Source: Paramacrobiotus richtersi (taxonomy: Eukaryota; Tardigrada; Eutardigrada; Parachela; Macrobiotidae). Taken from it: a stretch of 27,408 bases of DNA. This document shows, one piece after another, positions 1 to 9,682 of the stretch. The translations under genes were made by a program, and so were the position numbers. A model generated the notes under the pieces. That model was not told the origin of the DNA, ran no database searches, and saw nothing but the letters and a program-made list of their open reading frames with translations. Numbering within the stretch: the first letter of the stretch is position 1; every line of letters starts with the position of its first letter. Location of the stretch: positions 1 through 27,408 of the forward strand of contig JAQGAU010000479.1 of NCBI GenBank assembly GCA_034698045.1, written 5' to 3'.

Positions 1-245
1 AAGAATGAAATATTGACGATAAATATGACGATCAAGTATATTGTAAATGCAGAAACATTGGCTTGTGGTAGTGTTTGGAAGATGAGGACACCCAGGTTTA
101 GAACAAATGCTAAAGCGGCCGTGCCCAGGACTATTCCCAGCCATGGGGTCCAGCCATCTGCTGTCGTCGGAGGGCTGGTTGCGTTCCAGATAACAGTGGT
201 GTTTCGTGTTGAATTCCAAAGAAAGGCGAAATTCGCGGCTTCCAT
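1..245 (-). CDS. Rhodopsin-like GPCR, copy A (5' part only, runs off the left edge)
   Basis: Reading leftward from the ATG at 245-243 gives 81 open codons starting MEAANFAFLW and continuing past the edge. The stretch covers an extracellular N-terminus with N-X-T/S glycosylation sequons (NST, NTT, NAT), helix 1 (from about GWTPWLG to LNLGVLIF, where the usual helix-1 Asn is kept) and the start of helix 2 (AFTIYLIVIFI). It is nearly identical in layout to the copies at 5128-6114 and 10294-11249. An in-frame stop lies four codons upstream, so the MEA methionine is the likely start; an acceptor-like AACAG just before it leaves room for an upstream non-coding exon. Ligand unknown. Whether the rest of this copy is intact cannot be seen. 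Confidence 0.85.
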   Translation of the reverse strand, partial: MEAANFAFLWNSTRNTTVIWNATSPPTTADGWTPWLGIVLGTAALAFVLNLGVLIFQTLPQANVSAFTIYLIVIFIVNISF

Positions 246-885
246 AGGATACTGTTAAAATACTGATTAGCCAAGATGGTCAGATGCTGATCTGCTGACA
301 AGGAGCCTGTGCAAGATGTCCTATTCAGTCAAGCTTTGCTCTTGTCGTTTTCTGTTATTAACGGACTGCAACACCTGAGAAGGATGGAAGTTTTATAAAT
401 GGACAGGGTGATTCCAACCGAGCTCGAGTAGGAAAAATCAAAAGTATTTAGAGTTCCGGTGTATAATTGGCAAGCGCACTCCGCTGTACTAACGGAGAAA
501 CTGCAAGTGAACACACAAGGGCATACGGATGGCTCATTCCACAGGCCGTACGGTCTGTGGCTAAGCAGATGAACGAGTGTGTGGTTCCAAATAATATGCT
601 CTTATTTTTCGAGATATTCATTAGAGTATCGTATGCATCAAAACTGAAAAGGTAATGAGCTGATTCTCCGAATCACAGTTTTGGGGTTTGTTCAAATGTG
701 GCGAAAATCGGATGAAAACTGACTGTGCTGTCTCGGTTAACGAACACATCAGCCAACACTGCTCTTTGCGGTACCCATGAATATGGAGGACCTTCGCTTC
801 ACTTCGGTCGATTAATTACAACCACGCAGGCTGAAGGCATTGCCGTGGGAATTCACTTGGGCAAATGAATAAACCCTTATGTAAT

Positions 886-904
886 GCGCAGCATCATGCT
901 GCGC
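886..904. promoter_or_regulatory. Palindrome upstream of receptor copy A
   Basis: GCGCAGCATCATGCTGCGC is a 9+1+9 inverted repeat about 640 bp upstream of the receptor ATG. The same palindrome stands in unit C at 11551-11567 (CGCAGCATcATGCTGCG) about 300 bp upstream of its receptor, and in decayed form in unit B near 6399-6417. Its retention in two units suggests a protein binding site or a hairpin, but shared ancestry alone could also explain it. Confidence 0.4.
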
Positions 905-2316
905 TGGGACAAAGAACGAAAGCTGTACGTAGGGCAGCTTGTACCAACAACAAGCATATCAATTCATTGCCTCGCGTCCATTCAGTAACAGCAGGTGTCA
1001 TTTTGGCAAAATATGGCATCGCTACCTTCGCCACCAATAACCAAAAGCGCGAAAATCAACAAGATAAATGTCGCGTAAAAATTGCCGCACTAAATTTACT
1101 GCGGCATCGAAGATCGTGGAGAAAATTTTACGTGTTAGTCCTAACAGAAAGAAACAACCGCGACAAATCGGGTAAACCCGTCTGTTGTTATTCCCTCCTG
1201 GCCAACATTCCATTATCAGCAGTTGCTTCTGAATGCACGTAATTGCAGTACTGGCTGTATGCGCTATTCTTAGGCAATCTTAGCCCATTCTAATTTTCTG
1301 TTAGCATAAGTACCGTATTTAGGTATGTTTGGTGTGTCTGTACGAGTGATTTGTTTACGTTTGTACTGCACGTTCTATTGGTACGTATACTGTAAATACT
1401 TTATTACTGCCCTTTATTATGTCGCTGTTATGTACTCTGTATTAAACGTAGTACTTACCTTTCCTATTACATTATACGGAGTGGCATTATACGCTTAGGC
1501 TGACTTTTAGCAAGTGTAACAAATCATTTCGCGCACGAACTCTAGATCACTGAGTCCACAAAGCGGATGTCACAGTACCCTTTAATCGCTTTTCAACAGC
1601 AAAATCCGTAGAATGGTTCGTGAAGACATTTTTCGTTCTGGTGAGCCCGAATACACGATTTAGTTTCTCCATTTAAAAATGACGTTTATTTTTGAAGCGC
1701 AAATTTGTGTTTTTTGCCGTGTGCTACTGAAAAACTGCATAGCTTGTTTTGCAGGCGAAAATACCGAGTTTGGGTTCAGACTGTCAATGTCAAGCTTTCA
1801 CGTGTCCGGTGGAAAGCAGTTTTGTTCACAAACTCCGCAGTTTCAGCAGCCTGGTAAAACGCTCTAAGCAACTAGCGATCGGATGTGTCTGCAACAAAAT
1901 CTGGGTACTCAATAATTTTCGACAGAAGGCTTTCTCTGCTAAATTTCTAAATACTCTGTAAAGTGCCCACAGTCACGCGCGTTCTCACGCACTCGAGAAG
2001 GGTCTTCTGCTTCACGGGACCACACTCAACAGTAAAAACAGCCTATTATTAGTACATTACATAGAAACAGCGCATTAAATTAGAAATAGAATTAGAAATG
2101 ATGAGTTTCTGATTACCCTTTCCCGACCACACCACGTGAAACATTTCTATGATACCGCCATAATTACTGAGCCATGCGATGGAACAGACAGCAGGAACAC
2201 GCGAACCAGGCGTGGCGATGCGCAGCTTGTACATTTAATTACAGAATGTACGCCGGTTTGCGCGCATTCTGCGTACTATAAAAGCAGCGCATAGCGTCCT
2301 TTTCTGCTGTACAGCA

Positions 2317-2512
2317 AACTATGGGACTAAGGGTGGGTCTCGTATTCGAAGCGAACTCGATACGGTACAGAGGCGTGATTAAACTAAAGATACGGTTCGC
2401 GAAGCCACCTCATGAGGTGATTACGGCGCTGTAACTTTCGTCTAGCCATGGCCCGCGTACCGTATCGAGATTCGCTTCGACTGCGAGACCCACCCTAATA
2501 CGGACCATAGTT
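2317..2512. mobile_element. Foldback/MITE, 196 bp
   Basis: The ends are inverted copies of each other: AACTATGG at 2317-2324 faces CCATAGTT at 2505-2512. Inside these, a run reading GGGTGGGTCTCG...CGAAGCGAA...CGATACGGTA (about 2331-2367) faces its reverse complement at about 2458-2496. Arms are about 50 bp and imperfect; the centre contains the 14-bp palindrome CACCTCATGAGGTG (2406-2419). No coding capacity. I could not find a clear target duplication, so the superfamily is open. It lies in the part of unit A that has no match in B and C. Confidence 0.65.
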
Positions 2513-3080
2513 GGGTCTGCATCGCAGAATTCATGCCTGGCCATTACGTAAACCGCCATGTTACTTTCAAGAGCTCATAATTTGTCACCGTTTGTACGAA
2601 TTTTAAAATATAAAGATGCTCAGAACAGCTGTGACTTACCAGATTTTAATTGATATAAGTGATATATTTTCGCTAAAACGACACTGGCGGGGTTTTTTCA
2701 GTTTACCAAACTGCGACCATTGTTTTTCTGATGGATTATAAAATATCAGTAACGTTGTGTCTTTAGAAAACTCGCAAATCATAAAACCATTCTTAGGTAA
2801 GCAGGTGCACTGCATTAAGTCAAATCGTTCACTTATTCCACTGCCAAGATCTCGCCCTGACACAAAAAAGCGAAACCGGAATACGGCCCCGAAATATGAG
2901 TACTTTAATGTCATCTGCAGTTACACTTGTCGACAGGAAATGCAATTCATGGGAACGATATTGGATCAAAATTTTTGAATCGGAAGAAAACAGGAACGGC
3001 AAAAATCGGAAAGCGTAGTACGGTTATATTCTTAACCGTTTGGGTTTTCTTTGTAAGGCTCTCAATATTGTAAATACTAA

Positions 3081-3086
3081 TTTATT
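3081..3086 (-). terminator. Conserved antisense poly(A) signal, unit A
   Basis: TTTATT on the plus strand is AATAAA on the minus strand. The same hexamer in the same context (TCAATAAAT) occurs in unit B (7588-7593) and unit C (15536-15541). It may mark the 3' end of a second minus-strand transcript in each unit, ending upstream of the receptor. No coding frame feeding it is conserved among the three. Confidence 0.3.
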
Positions 3087-3350
3087 GATCTGACTCGTAT
3101 CGTGATAGTTGCAGACTGAGAGCAAACATAATGGTCTCCCGGGAGAACATCGGTAATCGCTGCTATCATGGGTAATGAAATTACCAGAACGTGACCTTTG
3201 CAGTAATGGCCTGCAGCACACTATTTGAGCATTGCTGTCATCAGCAGTGTTTTCTTACATCTTGGAATCATACCGGCGAATACAACGTTACAAAGAAGAG
3301 AATCTACCATAAACGCGAATGTTCACTGTCTGCCATGAATAAGTCCGATG

Positions 3351-4031
3351 AAGGCCCTAAGCCGTGATGTAGGCAGCGGTTTTGGTGGGTTCCGAATTTC
3401 GAATGTTTCTTTACGCCTGCGCACGTAATAATTGCCAGGTTATGTGGATCCTGTACAGGAAGGCCTGCTCTATTATGTCATTGTGCTCTCTCTGCCTCTT
3501 GCACCCAACGGCCGCAAAAAAACACTTGCATTGTATCGCCATGTTCAAAAAGGCTCAGCCCTACTGTGCGCTTTAAACTCAGTAAAACTTAACTCGTAAG
3601 ATATCGTTAGAAAGAGCGGAATATTTGTCGCGTTCTAACACAAGATGAGCAAAATCCGTTGATAAACAGAAATGTCATAAGCATTAAAACATTTCAAATA
3701 TTCACCATGTGTGCGGTATGTAACCAAACTGCCTGATTCCGTGTCAGAACGTGCTAAATTTTTCTTTCTTTCTACCGATACCTTGATAGCCAAGCTTTAT
3801 TGAGTTTAAAGAGCACAGTAGAGCCAAGACTTTTTGAATAGGGCGAAACAATGCACCTGTTTTTTGCAGACGTTGGGCGAAAGAGGCGGAGAGCACTGGC
3901 AACACAATAGAGCATTCCTTTCTGGACAGGCTCCACATAATCTGGCAATCCTTACGTGCGCAAGCATAAAGAAACACTGGAGATTCGGAACCCACCAAAA
4001 AACTGCCTACATCCTGGCCTATGGCCTTAAG
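3351..4031. mobile_element. Large foldback element, about 680 bp with ~290-bp arms
   Basis: The left arm (about 3351-3645) is the imperfect reverse complement of the right arm (about 3735-4028). Landmarks: GATGTAGGCAG then TTGGTGGGTTCCGAAT on the left face ATTCGGAACCCACCAA then CTGCCTACATC on the right; CTTTAAACTCA near 3571 faces TGAGTTTAAAG near 3805. The loop is about 90 bp. The element is missing at the matching point of units B and C. GCCCTAAG (3354-3361) and GCCTTAAG (4024-4031) flank the core and may be an 8-bp target duplication with one change. Open frames inside the arms mirror each other and are not genes. Confidence 0.7.
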
Positions 4032-5127
4032 ATTTGTCCAATGCGTTTTGATCCTGCTGTGACAAGCGTGACCGATGGATTAGGAAGCGATTATTTGTAA
4101 AAAATGGCAAATAGCGGGCGTTTTAAAGATCATCACAACGTCGGCTTGCGCACTTGCATTATTCATACTTTTTAGGTCACTTTCAGAAACTCTATAGGGT
4201 TGGGTTTTCTTTGATTTGCACATTCGTCAAATCGGTCATGGCAAACTGGTTTCATCGATTTACAACATCTCAAAACGGATCCTGAATGGAAAGTACATCT
4301 TCGTTCGTGTATAGAATGTTATGTATTGTACCATACAATCTACCTGCATACATCCATCGGTAGGTCTCACTGTCATTTTGTCATTAATGCCACAATGACC
4401 TGACGCTACTACGGTCATGATACAATGCAAAGATGCGCCTCTGTGCCAACACCCACTTTCACGACAACTGAACCCTTGCAGACATAGAAATAAGTGTAGA
4501 AAACGGTGACAAAGTCCTTTCGGTGATCCTGAACTGTGCGAATTCATTTTTATAACGGACCTTATTAAGGGCCGAGAGCTTTAAAGATTACGCGAATGAT
4601 CGGGCTGCGGTTTGCCTTCACAGCCCTGGTCAACGACTTGTAGAGGACACACAGAATGAATAATACTAGTCTTTGTCAAACAAGGTGGTAGGTAGTCTTT
4701 ATTAAACACAACTTTCGGAAAATTGCAGCTGATTCTGGCAACAGCCTTATTGCGCATCGATTATTAGCAAAACGCATTGTTTTATAGTTCTGTATTCACC
4801 AATGCTTTATTCGCAATACCTTGGTCTAATAACGTGCACTCCTCGAACGGGTTGCATTCCGCCCGCACAACACGGGATGAACGTGACAACGAAACATCGA
4901 TTCCTTCAAAATGGGATAAAATACGTAAAAAGGGTCTTGTACCGTTTCTCTCTAGTAAAGTCCAGAGAGGTAAATTTCAGAGATGAGTTAAGGTGCGGGC
5001 TCTGACGCAGTAAACAGAGTCCATGTATAGAAAGGTCATCGAAGCCCGACCTCCGTTGGTGATCGGCAGTGCCACGTATCTTTGCAAACCTTCTCTCGTC
5101 CACGAAATCGAGTGCAAACTAACCCCC
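4032..5127. other. Intergenic stretch between unit A and receptor copy B
   Basis: The first part (to about 4320) matches the right flank of unit C. The rest shows no gene I can support. Two minus-strand AATAAA signals (plus-strand TTTATT at 4806-4811 and 4698-4703) lie about 320 and 430 bp beyond the stop of receptor copy B and are plausible 3' ends for its transcript. Confidence 0.4.
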
Positions 5128-6114
5128 CTATCTGAAGCTGAAAATAAATATGAGAGGATCGAACACCATTTGCAAAGAATACAAGGTCGTCGTGATATTG
5201 GAAACATCACTTCGAAACACGATATTCAGGAATAACAGGGCACACCAATAGTAAACCGAGGGGATCCAGCAGACAAGCACGCTGATCGAAGTCATGGTCA
5301 GCACGACGAACGGCTTTACTTTCTTTTGCTTGCTGGTAGCTCTTGTTCCTTCAGTATCTGCGCTCGTTTGTGTCCTGGTTGCATTGCCTGTTGACCCGAG
5401 TTGCACGTGCTCTTACACTGGGAGTGCACCCACGCCGGAGCGTTTCTTCTGCAGTCGGATCTTAATGATTATATAGACGTAAATAAGTACCACGATAAAA
5501 AGGGGAATCATTCGATGAAGAATGTACCCCGCCCGACTCCAGTCAGTCCCATACCCCGTGCCAGGATCACAACCCTTACTTTGCTTGATAGGATGTAAGA
5601 ACTCCACGAGAAATACTGGAAAAGGGATCAAGTGCAAGTAACACAGCATACCAACACATATGTAAACGGCGACCTTCTTGTTGTGCCTTTGTTTATATGA
5701 TATAGGAAACTGAATTGCCCAGAAACGGTTAATCGATATCAGGACATGGGAAATTATTGGGATGATACTGATGATGCTCTGAAAATAACGATACGTTGCG
5801 CACAGCGCGTAACCACCGGGAAATATTCCATATAAAACGTGCAAGATATAGATCGGCCGGACGACAGTCAAGAATGAAATGTTGGCGATGAATATGACAA
5901 TCAAGTAGATGGTAAACGCAGAAACATTGGCTTGAGGTAGTGTTTGAAAGATGAGGACGCCCAGGTTTAGAATGAATGCGACAACGGCCGTGCCCAGGAC
6001 TGTTCCTAGCCATGGGGTCCAGCCATGCGGTGCAGCGGAAGGGCTGGTTTCATTCCAGATAACGGTGGTGTTTCGTGTTAAATTCCAAAGAAAGGCAGCA
6101 TTCACGGCTTCCAT
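5128..6114 (-). pseudogene. Rhodopsin-like GPCR, copy B: full length with one in-frame stop
   Basis: From ATG at 6114 the frame runs 328 codons to TAG at 5128-5130, with a single TAA at 5413-5415 (codon 234) in the third intracellular loop. Both sides of that stop are in the same frame, so it is a nonsense change, not a frameshift. All seven helices are visible: helix 1 with LNLG, helix 2 VIFIANISF, helix 3 after the loop Cys (ALCATYRYF) ending INRFWAIQFP in place of DRY, helix 4, ECL2 Cys (KGCDPG), helix 5 with IPLF...YVYI, helix 6 CWIP, helix 7 FDPLIFIF in place of NPxxY. Sequons (NLT, NTT, NET) lie at the N-terminus. The tail after helix 7 is very short, and the same TAG is kept in copy C. 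Ligand unknown. A sequencing error or stop read-through could still make it functional. Confidence 0.85.
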
Positions 6115-7587
6115 GGGATATATTGTCTGGTTCGGATTACAAGAAAACCGCACAGGATGTCACATTCAAGGAACCTTTTCGCACTTATGAGTGTATCTGA
6201 CCATGATGAGGGTCCCGTAAATGGACAGTGTGACTTCAATCGAGCTCGATCGGGCCGGGAAAATATTAGGATGTGTCTTCAGTTCCGGCATACCGTAATT
6301 ACAGTATACTGTACAACAACGCAGTTTGCAGGCAAGCGCGATAGTCGAAATTCAGTTCACCAGCTGTTGAACAATTGCTTGTGCATCATCACCACAGCAT
6401 CATACTGCGCCGGGACAAAGAGCGAGAGCCGTAGTGGGTGCAGTGGCTATACAACACAAACAACAGCCTATTCCCTCTAGTCCATTTGCTATTTTTGTAT
6501 AGAATAGGACATTCTTTCTGTCACCACAAAGAGCAATAAGTACAGGAAGCAATAACAAAAATGTAAAATAAAACTCGAACTATTTAATTTCCTTGCGGCC
6601 ATCGAAGATCGTGGACAAAGAGATTCATACGTAGATCGTCGCAAAAAGAAACACAGTTCGAAAAAAAACATAAACCACATGGGAAACCCCAGCTATATTT
6701 ACTCCTCGCCGCCATCCTCTATCGGCAGATAAAGTTGAACGTAAATGCAATACTCACTGATTGCGTGCGAAGTAAGAGGAAAAAAGAGCGTTTATCGGGA
6801 TTCGGTCCATCATTCGGATTCCACACTCATAATAAGACTTGTACAATAGGCGCGGTGGTCTACTAGGTAAATCGCAGCGTATAGATTAAGCTTTAGTCGT
6901 CCGATTATTTGATTAATTTTCCGGTACGGCGGTACACAGTAATCTGTGCAATATGCCGTATGGCGTTCCTGCAGAAAGCCGCTCAAAAACACTACAAAGA
7001 AAATTTTTCTTAATTCTACAAAGCACTTCACTGGCACTATGCAAAATTGCACATGTATATAGGGAAACTTGTAAAGGCATAAAACTTTTCCAGCGTATCT
7101 GTATTTTACACTGAAACCGACCCGCTGCTGATTATTCCATTCGTTGCATGCCCATACAAGAAACGCACTCACCCTAGGACTTTTTGTCCCTTCGAACTCG
7201 GTTGGACTGACACGCACTACACTACACATGACACGCACTAAGTTACTTTCATACTCCGAAGCGCACTGGGTATAAACGAAGCTTACGAATCAGCAAACAA
7301 AGTGACTATGACGTACCATGGTGTTACCTGATGTAATGCATTACATATGGGCAGTATACGTTGCGACCATTGCGCTTAAGCAGCTACATAGGCAAAACTG
7401 AAATACGGGCCTGGAACGCACATGTCGGTATGTAATGCGATTTATGCAGTGTGTCGGAGCAAAATGATGGAATGGAAAACAACAATAACCTAGCGAAATA
7501 AGCGAAATACAAATCGGAATGATTATTACGGTAATGAACTTGAAATTTTGTTTCTCTATGTCAAGTACTGTATTTAATAAATACTGA

Positions 7588-7593
7588 TTTATT
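7588..7593 (-). terminator. Conserved antisense poly(A) signal, unit B
   Basis: Minus-strand AATAAA in the same context as 3081-3086 and 15536-15541. Confidence 0.3.
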
Positions 7594-8143
7594 GACCATG
7601 ATAGTTGCTGACTGAATGGTAAACATAAAGCTTTCTAGAGAACATCGATATAATTGCTGCTACGAGCAATGTGACCTTAGACGGTACGTTCTTGCATACC
7701 CCGCAACCTCCACGCACTGTTTTCCTCAGCAGTGTGTTCTTGCATCTTAGAATCATATCTGTATGGACATAACGGCCTTCCAAGAGATGAAAACGCAGTC
7801 TACGAGGACGTTCGTCCGATTGCGCGTTACGGAATACATTTGGACTCTGCTATAAGCTGCAGCGTAGGCGTGATCATAAAGCGATTACTGGTCGAAGACT
7901 GGGCAATAGCGCGCATTATTGCTTGTAAAATTATTAAAACGTTGGCTTGCTCTGGTTCTGGATCTATTCTCAGCCTCCTTTGCTGTTTTCAGGTCACTTT
8001 AAGAAAATCCATAGGGTTTTGTTTGGTGTGCACATTCTCTAGTTCCTTTTATTTAAATCGGAATAATGGAATTTAGAAATAGAAATGGATTTATATGGAA
8101 TATAAAAAACCTTTTGTGGTGCACATAATAGTACTGTGTCACC

Positions 8144-8384
8144 GACATGCATATAGCATGTCAGGGGAGAAACCACAGAACACACACATGAGCCATAAAG
8201 GCCGCAGGTCTTAAATGGCGAATATCACCCAGCCTGGCATGTGCCACATACAGCACATGCCACAACGAGAAAACCCGCATCTAATGCGGTGAGAAGAGCC
8301 AAAGCCACCGACTGAAGAGCTGCACGCAATGCAAGCTCGCATATATCCGAAACAGCGTGCTCTGCATGCAATCCATGCAGAGCA
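8144..8384. other. Cluster of short perfect hairpins
   Basis: Four perfect stems lie within about 240 bp: GACATGC/GCATGTC (8144-8162, loop 5), TGGCATGTGC/GCACATGCCA (8235-8262, loop 8), CCGCAT/ATGCGG (8275-8289, loop 3) and TGCTCTGCATG/CATGCAGAGCA (8358-8384, loop 5). Three share an ATGC/GCAT core. A CA/GA-rich simple stretch follows (about 8430-8466). The block is absent at the matching place of units A and C. Function unknown: it could be an inserted element, a structured RNA or a protein-binding array. The Cys-rich frames across it on the minus strand are low-complexity artefacts. Confidence 0.55.
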
Positions 8385-8545
8385 TAAGACACACCTCCAG
8401 CCATAGCGCAGAGACACAGGCGCAGAGAGAACACACACAGCGCAGACAGACAAACACAGACAAACAAGGGCGCCTCCCTGAGCGGCAACACACACCGCTC
8501 TCACAACTGTAACTGCTTCTTGTAACAAGCAATATGTTATGAATC

Positions 8546-8565
8546 ACGCGACGACGTCGTCGCGT
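8546..8565. promoter_or_regulatory. 20-bp perfect palindrome
   Basis: ACGCGACGACGTCGTCGCGT equals its own reverse complement over all 20 bases. The centre GACGTC resembles a bZIP (CRE-like) core. No gene start is evident nearby, so regulatory use is only a possibility. Confidence 0.45.
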
Positions 8566-9181
8566 CAATCTTTTTTTGTAATTGCTGGCTTTGTTCTTGA
8601 CTTAACATGCACTTGTCTCACAAGCAAAAGTGACAACTGTGGCTCACTCGAAGCGGCAATTCTCATAACGCAGTGCAAAAGAGCATGCATTTTCAAACTT
8701 CTCATGTGTTAGTTAAGTAAAAAGAACCGCACAAAGTCGGGGAGCCAGACGACACATGTGTTCCAAAGTTATGGAAGCAATAACTTGCAGTTTATTTTTA
8801 TAGGGCATAATATCACTATACCTGCCCTGCTTGGAAGAAGTTGGAAAGAACCTGATAATAATATTGGGAAGGGGTTAGCGCGGTTACGGGCAAATTATTT
8901 TGATAGTTTCCATCGAAAAATGATGAAGAAAAAGATTGTGAGGATTGCTCGGACGAGGGCCGAACGTGTCCGCCACGTTGATGTTTGGCCGGACCGCTCC
9001 GGTGCAATAACTACTCTTGTATTATGCCGCTGTCAACAGTGCAACTGTGGACCCTGAAATATTCAAAAGTTTGTGTGTGAACCGGGACCGTGACTGCCGG
9101 GATAATTCGAACGGAAGAAGTGTACGAGAAGAGGCCACTAAGAACCTATGCCCCGTCACAGTAGCACTGCAACTGCAGTAA
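8566..9181. other. Intergenic; contains a block shared with unit C
   Basis: A block at about 8620-8720 (GTGGCTCACTCGAAGCGGCAA, then AACGCAGTGC and AAAGAGCATG) matches 16800-16890 and marks the far end of the tandem unit. I see no supportable gene in the remainder. Confidence 0.4.
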
Positions 9182-9640
9182 CAAACACGGTACCATACAG
9201 TTACACTTTCAACTACTAGGACAGTGCACTCGCTCGTTGCGGGCACTGGGAGACCAAAGCGAAAGACAGCATTTGTTGAAAACAGTTCATCTGGCAAGGG
9301 CAGCAAGATCGTTTGCTTGCCACTTGAAAAAAGACGAGTATTGCCAAGTAAAGGTTACCATCAACCCATATACTCAGTAAACCTGAGGTTTTCGAGTCAG
9401 TGCACTACAGTCCAGTCGGGGCAGACGGCCGCCGCTGTCTCCTCCTCCTCGGGGACAAAGGCCTTTGCGGCGCCGCAGACACAGCTGTCCAAGAGCGACA
9501 TTAATAACATACATCATTGCGCAACTTCCGGCCCCATATACTATGGCCGTAAACTGCGCAGCAGTGGTGACCGATACAAAGACACAGAAACCCTAGTTTT
9601 TTGTGAACATATAGGGCCAGATATGGCGCAATATTGGTGA
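9182..9640 (+). CDS. Unrecognised open frame, possible exon or decayed gene
   Basis: The frame is open for about 152 codons from an in-frame TAA (9179-9181) to TGA at 9638-9640, with no ATG near its start. Its middle reads like protein (SSGKGSKIVCLP, RRVLPSKGYHQPIYS, then an Ala/Ser/Gln-rich part SGQTAAAVSSSSG), and the DNA at 9410-9500 is clearly richer in G+C than its surroundings. The last third runs through the 70-bp repeat at 9543-9682 and is probably not coding. I do not recognise a family. It could be an exon, a fragment of a mobile element or chance. Confidence 0.2.
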   Translation, partial: QTRYHTVTLSTTRTVHSLVAGTGRPKRKTAFVENSSSGKGSKIVCLPLEKRRVLPSKGYHQPIYSVNLRFSSQCTTVQSGQTAAAVSSSSGTKAFAAPQTQLSKSDINNIHHCATSGPIYYGRKLRSSGDRYKDTETLVFCEHIGPDMAQYW

Positions 9641-9682
9641 CGGACACACAGACACCAAAAACACAGTTTTCGTGAGTATAGA
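9543..9682. repeat. Two-copy direct repeat, period about 70 bp
   Basis: ATGGCCG...TGGTGACCGATACAAAGACAC...GTGAACATA (9543-9612) is followed by ATGGCG...TGGTGACGGACACACAGACAC...GTGAGTATA (9623-9681). The two copies are diverged. The repeat ends next to CTTCGCTTCACTTCGCTCGAT (from about 9690), which also occurs near 794 in unit A with one change. Confidence 0.5.

Larger units (their letters stand above)
1..4260. repeat. Tandem unit A (left-truncated)
   Basis: This stretch is related to 5128-8740 and 10290-16900, in the same order and orientation: receptor start, upstream block with the palindrome at 886-904, a block at about 1000-1230 matching 14350-14620, a block at about 2600-3275 matching 15110-15715, and a flank at about 4178-4260 matching 15928-16070. 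Unit A carries two insertions absent from the others, the foldbacks at 2317-2512 and 3351-4031. The stretch from about 1260 to 2590 has no counterpart I can find in units B and C. Small open frames in it show no recognisable protein and do not stay open in the sister units, so I call no further genes here. Confidence 0.65.
5128..8740. repeat. Tandem unit B
   Basis: After the receptor, the upstream DNA matches unit C in order: the palindrome remnant near 6399, a block at about 6700-6810 (GCAATACT, GCGTTTATC) matching 14570-14640, a block at about 7060-7200 matching 14880-15010 (TTTTTGTCCCTTCGAACT), a block at 7560-7760 matching 15520-15715, GGCGTGATCAT near 7868 matching 15818, and the GTGGCTCA block at 8638-8700 matching 16808-16870. 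Between 6115 and 8100 no frame is conserved with the sister units, so I support no further gene there. The hairpin-rich block at about 8100-8570 is private to this unit. Confidence 0.65.

Noticed and set aside
865-1242. 125-codon plus-strand frame in unit A
   Set aside because: It overlaps the palindrome and upstream receptor DNA; the matching DNA in units B and C is not open in this frame.
3382-4100. Open frames on both strands of the large foldback
   Set aside because: They are mirror images caused by the inverted arms; no protein family.
6810-7238. 142-codon minus-strand frame in unit B
   Set aside because: It is not kept open in the related DNA of unit C (about 14640-15060) and has no recognisable domain.
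8211-8568. Three overlapping Cys-rich minus-strand frames
   Set aside because: They are produced by CA-rich simple sequence and hairpins; there is no consistent frame, signal or family.
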